Source: Acidobacterium sp.
Lineage (GTDB): Bacteria; Acidobacteriota; Terriglobia; Terriglobales; Acidobacteriaceae
Assembly (NCBI GenBank): GCA_003166955.1
Contig: PMUI01000085.1
Location: 61,220 to 125,219 of the forward strand
Length of the DNA stretch: 64,000 bases
Reading direction: 5' to 3'
The translations under genes and the position numbers were made by a program. The notes below the pieces were generated by a model, which did no database searches, was not told where the DNA came from, and saw nothing but the letters and a program-made list of their open reading frames with translations. Positions 11,401 through 20,057 of the stretch are shown one piece after another (within the stretch, counting starts at the first letter, position 1; every line of letters starts with the position of its first letter).

Positions 11401-11973
11401 ACGGAGCTGCTCGGCGTTGCCGCCGGTGCCCTGGAGGATGCCGCCATAAGCGCCGCGCGTGACGCCGGGGGCGAGGAGCGCGAGCTGGCTGAAGTTGCGG
11501 CCGTTGAGCGGCAAATCGACGAGTTGACGGTCATTGACCACGGTCGAGAGCGAGGAGTCTTCCGTTTGGACCAGGGGAGCGGCTCCGGTGACGGTGACCG
11601 TGGTGCTGGTGGAGCCGGCCTTCAGTTTGAAGTTGAGCGCCTGCAGCTGCGAGACGTCCAGAGTGAGCTCCTGCACCTGGCTTTCAAAGCCGTTTGCGGT
11701 GATGCGAGCGCTGTAGTGGCCGCGCACGAGAGCATTGAAGGTGAAGCTGCCGCTGTCGTCGCTGGTGGCTTTGAAACTGGCGGCGGTGTCCGTGTTCGTC
11801 AGCGTGATGGTGGCGCCGGAGAGCACCGCGCCGGAAGAGTCGGTGACGGTTCCCTGAATCTGGGCGGTGTCGTTCTGCGCGTAGAGCTGCGCAGCGAAGA
11901 ATGCCGGCAGGATCAGAAGCACGAAAAGTGCGAGCCACCGGCCGAGGAAATTCCGGTTCGTAACTGAGATCAT
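8443..11973 (-). CDS. Oar-type TonB-dependent receptor with carboxypeptidase-regulatory-like domain
   Basis: A 1176-residue outer-membrane receptor. It has a signal peptide (about 1-32, ending LYAQ), a carboxypeptidase-regulatory-like domain (about 35-115; GTVTDSSGAVLSGATI), a plug region (about 125-235; QLVDLPLNGRNFSQLALL) and a long beta-barrel ending in an aromatic residue (RVAF). The length is usual for the acidobacterial Oar family. These proteins are believed to take up large ligands such as oligosaccharides or peptides using TonB energy, but the substrate cannot be read from sequence. The GH13 gene downstream on the same strand hints at a glucan substrate. A divergent winged-helix regulator starts 238 bp away. 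Confidence 0.94.
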   Translation of the reverse strand: MISVTNRNFLGRWLALFVLLILPAFFAAQLYAQNDTAQIQGTVTDSSGAVLSGATITLTNTDTAASFKATSDDSGSFTFNALVRGHYSARITANGFESQVQELTLDVSQLQALNFKLKAGSTSTTVTVTGAAPLVQTEDSSLSTVVNDRQLVDLPLNGRNFSQLALLAPGVTRGAYGGILQGTGGNAEQLRYGDTGGIALTANGLRPQANNYLLDGVDDNEALANGINVWPAIEATSEFRAIVGLAPAEFGRAGGTIVEVSTKSGSNQIHGSAFAFYRDSIWGANPNYFGGTPTNSHRDQFGFSLGGPILKDKLFLFGDYQGLRQALPLDFYVSTTPTAKMRTGDFSDLLGEGLTVVPTVTGGTAYSPTGCAAFRGFHGTYTTTAQLNASLDNGAIFDPTTCAQFGLNASGAVIGSPNVIPVGRLNAAAVKYLNIFPAANHTSTNVLNNYGREQFDTKRYNDFDVRLDYIASAKDSIFGRYSYQMDNDTKDTRYLGLPSGFGSGDNNTHPRGVAGGYTHLFGPNAVNEFRFGYQRPFYSYINPFEGEPFSANLGILNANRNSLLGGGALIGGNDGEIGYTGDGGPYEVPQHAFQWLDTVSWTHGKNTFKFGSNIIFREVDFFQGDYRSKGFFNIAGNGADYTGYEVSELMAAFVDNYSIANPLGYYHTRNFENGFFGQDDWKVRPRLTLNLGLRYDVLTWPYEEDNRQSNFDIASSKLLVAGVGGNSRSLINTDWGNWGPRLGFAYDIFGDGKTSLRGGYGIYYFRDRGGVGNQLSNNPDFNGASSFPSNQGYRVTFTGQNFPIKTPPDNLNTDATAALPSANFTVNEAFPTNVSAIAYPKTNKTSMLQEYSISVQRQLDKQTVLTVAGMGTKQDHLFNSVNYTAPQLGTGYQFFDSGSGVTTNRGLGVTLNEDNGTGHYYGLQTKVERRMANGLQFIGTYTWSHATDNSTGPFSPTGGTGDIYTTAAGPQFSLNRGNTGDDQRHAFTFASIWDIPVGHGRQFGAGMNRAADEIVGGWELDPFIYLGTGTPLDFNVNNSAGGVFSRPDLVGNPHFGTTKRNGEVYLFDASAFALPPTNTGGIYYRPGTVSRNEFYGPGYDTVDLALRKVFTVTERVKPEFRVQAYNLFNHPQFQGAKDTNISDYLVSGKPSGLGEVSQSLRQASERELEMAVRVAF

Positions 11974-12211
11974 TTGTTGCCTCCAAAACGTGGTGCCGCT
12001 CCGGATCGGACGTATAGTTTTGAAACAGTCCGGAGTCAGCGTGAACTAGACTCGCTCGCTGCGACATCTCGCAATGCACTGCAAGCCTTTTCTCGATCAA
12101 ATCTCCATCAACAGCTAAGTCCGCGAATTTGAGGAGTATGCGGCGCTGCTTCACCTGTTGACACATGACTAAAGTGCATTGACCGGCGTACTGTTACGGA
12201 GGTACAAAGTA

Positions 12212-14452
12212 ATGTCCTGGGGGAACCAGACGCCTATGCCCGCCCCAGTCGAGCATCAGGAAAAGACGACATCGCGGTTTCGTTTCGGTCTGTTTGAGGC
12301 TGACGCGGAATCGGGAGAGCTGCGCCGGTCGGGGGTTCGCATCCGCCTGCAGGCGCAGCCCTTTCGCGTTTTGATTTGTCTTCTGGAGCGAAACGGCGAG
12401 GTAGTGACCCGGGAAGAGATGCAGCAGCGGCTTTGGGGCACGGACACGATCGTCGATTTCGACCACAGTCTGGGGACTGCCATTAATAAGTTGCGCGAGG
12501 CGCTGGGGGATTCGGCGGAGAACCCGCGGTTCATTGAGACGCTGGCACGCCGGGGTTATCGCTTCCTTGCTCCGGTGACGGTGGCCGATTCGCGGCTGGC
12601 TGAGACTACGCCACACGTGAGGGAGTTTGCGGAGAGCGCGCAGTCGGCGGAGGCGGAAGCGGCCCGGGAGTCCGCGGCAATCGCTCCGGTTCACGGGCGG
12701 GCAATTCAGGTCCGGGTTGTGGCGGGGGTGACTGCTGCGATCCTGCTGCTGGCCGGCGGATTTGTGGCTGGGCTGCAGATGCAGCGCTCGTCGCAGTCGC
12801 CGCCGCTGATCAGCCAGGTGACGTTCTCGGGCCGGGTTTCGCCCGGAGACCCGCTGTTCGAGAGCTTTCCTGGAACGGCGACCGAGGGCTCGCGTATTTA
12901 TTTTCCGCAAATTGAAAACGGCCGCTCGGTGCTGGCCGAGGCGCTGATCGCCGACGGGGAAACGAGCACGATGCCTCTGCCGGATGAACTGGCAGCGCCG
13001 TCGCTTGGGGACATTTCATCCGACGGATCGCGGCTGCTGCTGCGCAATCATCTGGCGACCGCGCCTGAGCAGTCGTTGTGGATCGTCTCGACCATCGGCG
13101 GAACGGCGCGGCGGATTCCGGGCATCGTCGCCCACGACGCTACGTGGATGCCGGACGGGCAGCGGATCCTGTATGCAACCGGCAACGACTTATATATAGC
13201 GCGCGACAACGGGACGGAGAGCCGCAAGCTCGCGACCCTGCCTGGGCGCGCGTTTTGGCTGCGGTGGGCGCCGGACGGCAGCCGTTTGCGCGTGACGCTG
13301 CTCAACAGCGAAACGCACACGTCGACGCTGTGGCAGGTGGGCAGCGACGGCAGCAACGCGCACATGCTGCTGGATAACTGGAACAGCGCGCCGCCGGCGG
13401 AGTGTTGCGGAAGCTGGACCGAAGATGGCCGGTATTATGTTTTCCAGTCGGCGCGTTCCGGCAACGGAAACGTTTGGGCGATCCCGGAGCACGGCGGTTT
13501 CCTGGGAAGGCCGGCTGCGCCGATTCCCATCACCAACGGCCCCCTGGACTATCGCGCGCCGATCATCGAGCGAGGCGGACGGCGGACGTTTTTCATCGGG
13601 CTGAACACGCAGTCGGTGTTGCTGCGCTACGATCGCGCGGCGAGCATTTTCGTTCCTTATGCCAGCGGGCTTGGCATCGCGCGGCGCGTCGAGTTTTCGC
13701 GCAGTGCAGACTCGGTTGCGTGGATTCGCCAGGACGACGATTCATTGTGGCGCAGCCGCAGCGATGGGTCGGAGCGGCTGCAACTGACCGGGCATCCGAT
13801 GCAGGTGTTCACGATGCACTGGTCGCCGGACGGCCGGCAGATTGTGCTCATGGGCCGCCAGCCGGGCAAGCCATGGAAGGTTTACACCATGGACGCGGAC
13901 GGCGGGCACGTGCAGGAAGTGCTCAACGAGGAGCGCAGCGAGGCCGATCCAGACTGGTCGCCTGACGGGAAGATGCTGGTCTTCGGGCGGCTTCCCGATC
14001 TGATGGCCGAGGCGTCGCAACCCAAAGCGATCTATCTGGTCGATCTCGGAACGAAGGCGATGACGAAATTGCCCGGGTCGGATGGGCTGTTCAGCCCGCG
14101 GTGGTCGGCCAACGGCAAGTACATCGCGGCGCTATCGATCGATCAGAAGAAGCTGATGCTCTACGACGTTGCCGCGAAGACCTGGCGCCCGCTGGCAGAG
14201 CAGAATATCGCCGACCCGAGCTGGTCCCATGACGACGGCGCGATCTACTTTCACGATTTCGCTCAGACCGATCAGCCGATCTTCCGATTCGATCTGAAGA
14301 CGAGCCGGGTAGAACGAGTGGCGGACCTCCACGACCTGCGCTCGGCCAGCGTTGTCGATTACCGGTTCGCGGGGCTTGCCCCGGGCGACGTTCCTCTCAT
14401 CAGCGCTCGCATGTCGACGGCGAACATCTACGCGGCGGATCTGCCGCACTAA
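12212..14452 (+). CDS. Membrane winged-helix regulator with TolB-like beta-propeller
   Basis: A 746-residue protein. It carries an OmpR/PhoB-type winged-helix domain (about 20-110; TREEMQQRLWG, TAINKLREALGD, GYRFLAPV), one transmembrane helix (about 172-193) and a large C-terminal PD40/WD40-like propeller with repeated SPDG or WMPDG turns. This CadC/ToxR-like layout puts DNA binding in the cytoplasm and the propeller in the periplasm, so it may sense an envelope signal. The ATG at 12212 is preceded by GGAGG at a good distance; a TTG at 12179 in frame lacks one. It is divergent from the Oar-type receptor at 11973, a plausible target (inference). There is no receiver domain. Confidence 0.9.
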   Translation: MSWGNQTPMPAPVEHQEKTTSRFRFGLFEADAESGELRRSGVRIRLQAQPFRVLICLLERNGEVVTREEMQQRLWGTDTIVDFDHSLGTAINKLREALGDSAENPRFIETLARRGYRFLAPVTVADSRLAETTPHVREFAESAQSAEAEAARESAAIAPVHGRAIQVRVVAGVTAAILLLAGGFVAGLQMQRSSQSPPLISQVTFSGRVSPGDPLFESFPGTATEGSRIYFPQIENGRSVLAEALIADGETSTMPLPDELAAPSLGDISSDGSRLLLRNHLATAPEQSLWIVSTIGGTARRIPGIVAHDATWMPDGQRILYATGNDLYIARDNGTESRKLATLPGRAFWLRWAPDGSRLRVTLLNSETHTSTLWQVGSDGSNAHMLLDNWNSAPPAECCGSWTEDGRYYVFQSARSGNGNVWAIPEHGGFLGRPAAPIPITNGPLDYRAPIIERGGRRTFFIGLNTQSVLLRYDRAASIFVPYASGLGIARRVEFSRSADSVAWIRQDDDSLWRSRSDGSERLQLTGHPMQVFTMHWSPDGRQIVLMGRQPGKPWKVYTMDADGGHVQEVLNEERSEADPDWSPDGKMLVFGRLPDLMAEASQPKAIYLVDLGTKAMTKLPGSDGLFSPRWSANGKYIAALSIDQKKLMLYDVAAKTWRPLAEQNIADPSWSHDDGAIYFHDFAQTDQPIFRFDLKTSRVERVADLHDLRSASVVDYRFAGLAPGDVPLISARMSTANIYAADLPH

Positions 14453-14482
14453 GTTCAGTGCGGCAGTCGTTGTGCGTCCTGG

Positions 14483-16125
14483 TCAGAAAACTACTTTTGC
14501 GCCGAGGATTGCGAGGCGGTTGCCGGAAATGAAGCCTGTGGGGCTGGGAATGCTGCCGGTCGCGTTGTAAGCCGTCGTCCCAAAGGTGATGTTCTGAGCC
14601 AGGAAGGTGCCCGGAGGTCCCCAGTACATCTGGTTCAGCACGTTATAGACACCCATCGATAACTCGACGTTGATCCATTCGCGAACCACGGTCGCTTTCG
14701 TCAGAGTGGTATCGAGTTCTCTATAGGTGCTCCCGCGATTGATGCCGCGGCTCGAGCCCGGGTATGGATTTCCTACTGAATTGGCATAGGCCATGTTATC
14801 CACGATCCAGTGTCTACCGCTTCTACTCCGGCCAGTCCTACACCAACTTCCAGCCAATCGTGCTCGACCCCTTCACCGGCGACACCAGCTACTGCGATGG
14901 ATCCTTCAATGGCGATCCCACCGTAAGCGTGGGAGTTGACACCTGCCGAATGGTGTTGTCGAACAAGAGCGCATCGCTCAGCTCAGTCGCGTATCTCAAC
15001 GCCCACACCGGCCCCACGGTTGGTGGCAACCCCACCCTCGGGACGCCACGATATGTCGCCGGTGCGGATCGGGTCCCAGTAAGTACTGCCAAAAGCCCAT
15101 AACCTATTTTTTAGAATGGGACCGCCCAGTGTGCCGCCATAGCAGTTTTCAATGAGACGGGGCAACTTTGGTTCGTTACAGCCGGTGGTCGAAGGGTCTT
15201 CATTCGGCGTGCAGAAGTCAAATACAGGACTCTTGCCCTGGTTGGTAAAAGAAGAGAGGAACTGGCCCTGATAGAAATCGAAGCCGCTGCCGTGGAAGGG
15301 GTTTGTGCCGGACCTGGTGATGTAATTGACGATCGCGCCGGCATTGCGTCCATATTGTGCGCTGTAGTCGTTGGTGATTACCTGTAACTCAGCCAATGCA
15401 TCCTGATTTCCAAAAAATACCTGAGGGCCACCAATCGTATTGTCGTTGTTCGACTGGCCGTCCAGCTCGAAATTATTGAAGCGGCTGCTTTGGCCATTGA
15501 CAGAGAACTCATCACCGTTGGAATTCGAGAAGGAGTCGGCGTGCGCGCTGACAACTCCGGGAATCAGTTCGCTTGCCGTATCGAAGCCGTTGTTGAACGG
15601 CAGGTGAGAAATCTGCTGTGCATCCAGCGTCGTAGTTACCTGGGAGTCCGTAGTTTGGAGAAGAGCGGCCGCAGCAGCGTTCACCTCGATCAGCGTCGCT
15701 GCTGTGATGGCCAACTTCAGGCTGCCGAGATCGGTCGTGGATCCGGAAGTTACATCAATGTTCTCGACAGTGAGACTGGTGAACCCGCTCGCCGTCACCA
15801 CGATGCGGTATCGGCCCACCGGCATAGCATGCAATGAAAACGCACCGCCCTTCTGCGAATCATTGGTGAATTGCGCGCCTTTCGCGACGTCGGTCGCGAC
15901 GACGTGCGCTGCGGGAATGGCCGCGCCTGAGGGATCGACAACGGTTCCGCTGATGATGCCCGTGGTGATTCCCTGTCCGAAGGCAGTGGTGCTCAAGGTG
16001 AGCAGGGAAAAGAGAAGTAGCGCAAGCCGGACCGCGCTCTTGCGGTGCGAATATGTGAATTGCGTTCCTGGCCTCCAGGGCTCTGTGGGGATGAGACGGT
16101 GGGAGATGTGCACCCAGCAGTCCAT
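14483..16125 (-). pseudogene. Oar-type TonB-dependent receptor, broken by deletion and internal inversion
   Basis: Three pieces of one receptor gene are visible. On the minus strand, 16125 to about 15050 encodes a signal peptide (ending TAFGQ), a carboxypeptidase-regulatory-like domain (GTVVDPSGAAIPAAHV) and the plug start, ending near DPIRTGDIS. On the minus strand, 14813 to 14483 encodes the C-terminus (HWIVDNMAYANSVGNPYPGS to AKVVF). Between them, a segment that normally precedes this C-terminus is read only on the plus strand (about 14812-15050). Roughly half of the barrel is missing compared with the intact receptor at 8443. No continuous frame joins the pieces, so the gene cannot make a full receptor. 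The N-terminal frame alone could yield a 380-residue truncated product. Confidence 0.85.
14812..15050 (+). other. Inverted receptor fragment inside the pseudogene
   Basis: About 80 codons on the plus strand read like the late barrel of an Oar-type receptor (FYSGQSYTNFQP, DTSYCDGSFNG, DTCRMVLSNK, SVAYLN, GTPRYV). In intact homologues this part lies a few dozen residues before the HWI..N segment, which here sits next to it on the opposite strand. The breakpoints appear near 14812 and 15050. Confidence 0.8.
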
Positions 16126-16451
16126 GACGAGTGGAGCTGTGAGGTCATGTGACGAGTGGAGCGATCAGAATGGCAAAGAGGGGAAAATCCGGGAGCGATT
16201 GGGGGCAGGGGCGAGCGAACGGTGTTCTCGCGCGGAGTGCGGCGCGGCTCAGCCTACTGTTTTCAGCACATCGGGAACGGTGTATCTCCAGATTTGCATC
16301 ACCAGGGACGGGAGGCGTCGATACTGTGACCAACGACCTTCAGCCATTTGGGAAGAGGCACAGACTTATTGTGCAGTCCAGTGAAGGAGCACTGCTTGCC
16401 TATAAATACTGGTAGGTTCGCTCAGCAAAAGTGGACCACAGCAGTCAGCAG
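16126..16451. other. intergenic, no gene recognised
   Basis: This is the upstream region of the broken receptor and the downstream region of the response regulator. No convincing ORF, promoter or repeat was seen. Confidence 0.5.
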
Positions 16452-17225
16452 TTATGCTACCTGAGTTCCAGCTGTCTTGAAGGACTGGAGAATGCGGGCA
16501 TGATAACTACGGCTCATTGGGATCTTCTGACCGTTGACCAGCAGAACGGAAAAGTCGCGGCAGGATTCGGTTCGCACTTCTTTAACGAACTGCAAATTTA
16601 CAATGGCCGAGCGATGCACACGCGCAAACATCTCGGGGTCGAGCTTTTCCTCGAGATCGGTCATGGTTTGTCGAAGCAGATGCGTCTCCGTCCTCGTGCA
16701 AATGCGCACATAGTTCTCCTCTGCGGCGATCCAGCGGATGTCGGAGACGGGGAGAAAGAGGATGCGGCCGCGCGACTTGAAAACGATGCGGGTAGTGTAG
16801 CGGCTGGCGTCGTGGTTCGTCCCCGGGAGACGGCTGTCGAACTTTCCAGCTCCCAGGATCTCGTCGCGGGCGCGGTCGACCGCGGTCTGCAGGCGATCAG
16901 CGGTGAACGGCTTGAGCAGGTAGTCGACGGCATTCATGTCGAAGGCGCGCAGCGCATAGGTGTCGTAAGCCGTGGTGAAGATGATGCGAGGCGGAGTGAC
17001 GCCGTGGAGTGCGTTGAGCTGGTCTATCAACCCGAAGCCGTCCATGCCTGGCATGCAGATATCGAGGAAGAGCAACTGGGGTGAGGTTTCGCGAACGACG
17101 TCGAGGACTTCGGCGGCCGACGCTCCCTCGCCGACCACCTGCACTCCGGCGCGTTCCCCAAGCATCTGGCGCAGCTTTTGCCGCGCGAGCGGTTCGTCAT
17201 CAGCCAGGACCGTCTGAAGCAACAT
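16452..17225 (-). CDS. LytTR-family response regulator (orphan)
   Basis: A 257-residue response regulator. The receiver domain (about 3-120) has the acidic pair in LADDEP, the phospho-acceptor Asp in LFLDICMPGMDG, Thr in FTTAYD and Lys in LLKPF. A LytTR DNA-binding domain follows (about 150-250; IRWIAAEENYVRI, RVHRSAIVNL, PMSRSY). The start at 17225 is preceded by GGAGGAGG at a short distance. It is very similar to the regulator at 20054, which has a kinase partner. No kinase gene adjoins this copy, so it may be served by the same kinase or by one elsewhere (inference). Targets are unknown. Confidence 0.92.
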   Translation of the reverse strand: MLLQTVLADDEPLARQKLRQMLGERAGVQVVGEGASAAEVLDVVRETSPQLLFLDICMPGMDGFGLIDQLNALHGVTPPRIIFTTAYDTYALRAFDMNAVDYLLKPFTADRLQTAVDRARDEILGAGKFDSRLPGTNHDASRYTTRIVFKSRGRILFLPVSDIRWIAAEENYVRICTRTETHLLRQTMTDLEEKLDPEMFARVHRSAIVNLQFVKEVRTESCRDFSVLLVNGQKIPMSRSYHARILQSFKTAGTQVA

Positions 17226-17733
17226 CGATGCCTCCTCCCGTGCCTGGAGCGCACCTGCTGGATGCGACGAGTGCGACACCAAGGCTTGGCTGGTGAGAAT
17301 GCCTGTTCATGGCCAAACGGGGACAAAGCACATCTTGCTGAAAAATATATGGACTAGCAGCGAGGACGAGCCGGGAGCGGCGATTCTCGGTGCCCGGAAC
17401 CGGACTGGTGCGTCCGAGTTTGAACACCGGAGATCGGACCGGATTCCCCGTGGCGCCGTTGAAGCGGCCGGCTTCACGGTAACTTGGCAGGCGATTTTTG
17501 CCGCGCGTTCATACAGCGAGCTTTTTTGGAATTGTGACGAACTGCACATCTGCAGGGACCAGACCAATCGTGGACCCGTTGCGAGGATCGGATAGGGGGA
17601 CGATAGCCACCGGATCGAGCGAACCTGGACGCTACCGTGCACGTACCGGCGATTGTCTCAGGAGCAACGTGCGAGAACTCCTGATCCCCACATCGTTCAA
17701 ATCGCTGAAGTCCTCAGCAAGGGAGAAGAATCC
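17226..17733. other. divergent intergenic region
   Basis: About 500 bp separate the divergent LytTR regulator and the Sel1-repeat gene. It should hold both promoters, but none is clear enough to call. No RNA or small gene was recognised. Confidence 0.5.
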
Positions 17734-18867
17734 ATGGAACGGATTTATCGCGGTAACGTCATCGTCCTGTCGATGGCCTGGGTGGTGGTTGCGATCGTTG
17801 GGTGCGGTCGCGCATCATGCCAAACGCTGATTACGGATCCCCGCGGGGCGCAGCAAACGATGAGCGCTGGTGGAGCCTCGGTTGAGAAGGAGATCAAACT
17901 GGGCAATGCCTATCTGGGCGGACACGGCGCCGTCAAAGATGAGAAGCTGGCAGCGTACTGGTTCGAGAAGGCGGCGGAGGCGGGCGATCCCTGGGCGGAG
18001 CAGCAAACAGGATACTTCTATCAGGCGGGGATCGGAGTCGCAGTCGATGCGGCGCGGGCGGCGCACTGGTATCAGCTTGCCGCCTCCAGCGGACTGCCAA
18101 GGGCGAAAACCAATCTTGGCGTTGCGTATTTATGGGGAAATGGGGTTCCACTGGACAAGCAGATGGCGGTGCAGTTATTTCGCGAGGCGGCGAATAAGGG
18201 AGACGGGACTGGGGCGACTTATCTTGGAAACCTGTACCATCTGGGGCGCGGGGTGAGCAAGGATGAAGCAGCCGCCGAGCACTGGTACATGGTCGGCGCG
18301 GAATTGCACGACCCTGTTGCCGACTACGATCTGGGCACGCTTTACTCTGTCGAAGATCATCCTCACGATTTCCGGCGGGCCGCGGATTGGTTGCGAAAGT
18401 CGGTTGGCGGAGGCTACGTTCCGGCGATTCACTCTCTTGGTTTGCTACTGGAGAACCATCCGGAACTGGCGCGATCGGATCGCGAATCTCTGACCTTGTT
18501 CGAGGAGGCATCCGGATACGGACAATGGAGGTCATCGGAGGCGCTGGCTATTCTTTATGGGGAAGGAAACCTCATTCCGCGCGATCCCAAAGCCGCATAC
18601 TACTACTTTCAACTGGCGATTCTGCAGGGAGCAAAGACGCCGAAGGAGAAGCTCGATCATGTTATGCAGCTTTTGTCGACCGAGTTAGGAGCGGAACAAA
18701 CGGCCAAGCTGACAGCTGCGGCGCAGGGATGGTACCAGCAACACCGCGAGAATGTTGAATTCCTGCTCAGGAAGGCCGCTAAACGGACCCCACCTGGACT
18801 GGCGATTGTTACTCCGGAGGAGGATCTTCACGCAGGCCAGATCATTACGGCGCCGCCGGCATCTTAG
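17734..18867 (+). CDS. Sel1-repeat protein, probable lipoprotein
   Basis: A 377-residue protein with a hydrophobic N-terminus and a lipobox-like IVGC at about residue 24, followed by several Sel1-like (TPR-related) repeats from about 55 to 330. Typical repeat signatures are AAYWFEKAAEAGDPWAEQQ, GNLYHLGRGVSKDEAAAEHW and AADWLRKSVGGGYVPAI. Sel1 repeats form alpha-solenoids that act as protein-binding scaffolds. The ATG at 17734 follows GGGAGAAG; the frame extends upstream to 17653 without a better site. It precedes the LytS/LytTR pair by about 60 bp on the same strand, so co-transcription is possible. No enzymatic function is visible. Confidence 0.85.
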   Translation: MERIYRGNVIVLSMAWVVVAIVGCGRASCQTLITDPRGAQQTMSAGGASVEKEIKLGNAYLGGHGAVKDEKLAAYWFEKAAEAGDPWAEQQTGYFYQAGIGVAVDAARAAHWYQLAASSGLPRAKTNLGVAYLWGNGVPLDKQMAVQLFREAANKGDGTGATYLGNLYHLGRGVSKDEAAAEHWYMVGAELHDPVADYDLGTLYSVEDHPHDFRRAADWLRKSVGGGYVPAIHSLGLLLENHPELARSDRESLTLFEEASGYGQWRSSEALAILYGEGNLIPRDPKAAYYYFQLAILQGAKTPKEKLDHVMQLLSTELGAEQTAKLTAAAQGWYQQHRENVEFLLRKAAKRTPPGLAIVTPEEDLHAGQIITAPPAS

Positions 18868-18929
18868 GGGCCGTTAGACTGTATTACACACTCAGGTAAG
18901 GAGGGCTAACAATCGAAGCGAAGGAACCG

Positions 18930-20057
18930 ATGAATGACCAACAACCTGAGCGGCCGTTCTTTATGCACCCGGCGATCTTCATCAGCGGCTCGGTGCTCGT
19001 GGGGATTTTGTTTGCTCTGCAGGAGTGGCTGAACGCACGCCGCTGGGGATACAGGATCGGGCTGCTGTTCGTGGGCGAAATGTGGGGAATGCAGTTTTTG
19101 CTTTGGGGAATATTTTGCTGGCTGCTGTGGCGTTTCCTGCGGCCGCTGATCGTCAAAGCCCGCGCATTTACGCTCGTCACACGGGTACTGCCTCTGAGTA
19201 TTGCCACCAGTATTGTGGAGGAGATGATCTGGGTTCTGTTCTTTCCGAAGGTGCCGGTCGATCGGCCTCCCATGGATTACTGGCATCGGCTCACGTTTCA
19301 GCTGAATGCCGAGTTTGTCGACAGCATGGCGATTTTCTGGTGCGCCTTTCTTCTTTTTCGCGGAGTTACTTACTATCAGAAGTTTCGCGAAAAGGAGACG
19401 ACGGCGGCGCGGCTGCAGGTGCAACTGGTGGAGGCAAGACTGGCGGCGCTGCGGATGCAGCTGAATCCCCATTTTCTTTTCAACGCGATGAACAGCATTT
19501 CAAGCCTGATGCGCACCGATGTGGAGGCCGCCGATGTGATGCTCGAACAACTCAGCAGCCTGTTGCGTATCACCCTGGAGCGAGGCGAGGTGCAGTTGAT
19601 CCCGCTGTGCAAAGAGATCGAGTTCATCGAGATCTATATGGCGATGCAGCAACAGCGTTATTCGGGAAGAGTGCAGCAGACCCTCGTGGTGGATCCGGAG
19701 TTACACGACGCTCTTGTTCCGGCGCTGATCCTGCAGCCGGTGGTGGAGAACGCCTTTGTGCACGGCCTTTCAAAATGCGCGGGGAAAGGGGAACTGTCGA
19801 TCGACATCCGCAGGGACGGCAAACGATTGAGGATGAGCGTGGTCAACAGCGGGAACGGCCTGCAGCTGGAGCGAGAAGGACCGGGGCGCCGCGGGGTGGG
19901 CCTGGCAAACGTGCGGGACCGCCTTCGGCTGCATTACGGCGACGGCGGATCGCTGTCGGTCCGGGAGGTGGGAATAGGGCGGGTCAACGTAACGATCGCT
20001 CTGCCCCTGCAGATCAGCGAGAGCAGCCCGGAAGAGGCTGCTCGGTTCGACGCATGA
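18930..20057 (+). CDS. LytS/YpdA-type sensor histidine kinase
   Basis: A 375-residue membrane kinase. About four transmembrane helices fill residues 10-150. The His-kinase domain (PF06580 type) has the phospho-acceptor His in LNPHFLFNAMNSI (about 186), followed by an HATPase region with LQPVVENAFVHG (N box) and RRGVGLANVRDRL (G box). The start follows GAAGGA. Its stop overlaps the start of the LytTR response regulator by ATGA, so the two form a coupled two-component system. The membrane segments are too short for a large sensory domain, so the signal is unknown. Confidence 0.93.
   Translation: MNDQQPERPFFMHPAIFISGSVLVGILFALQEWLNARRWGYRIGLLFVGEMWGMQFLLWGIFCWLLWRFLRPLIVKARAFTLVTRVLPLSIATSIVEEMIWVLFFPKVPVDRPPMDYWHRLTFQLNAEFVDSMAIFWCAFLLFRGVTYYQKFREKETTAARLQVQLVEARLAALRMQLNPHFLFNAMNSISSLMRTDVEAADVMLEQLSSLLRITLERGEVQLIPLCKEIEFIEIYMAMQQQRYSGRVQQTLVVDPELHDALVPALILQPVVENAFVHGLSKCAGKGELSIDIRRDGKRLRMSVVNSGNGLQLEREGPGRRGVGLANVRDRLRLHYGDGGSLSVREVGIGRVNVTIALPLQISESSPEEAARFDA

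Noticed and set aside
9973-11967. A 664-codon plus-strand open frame opposite the Oar-type receptor
   Set aside because: It is rich in Val, Gly, Glu and Asp with no domain, and mirrors the codon bias of the receptor on the other strand. It is an antisense shadow in GC-rich DNA.
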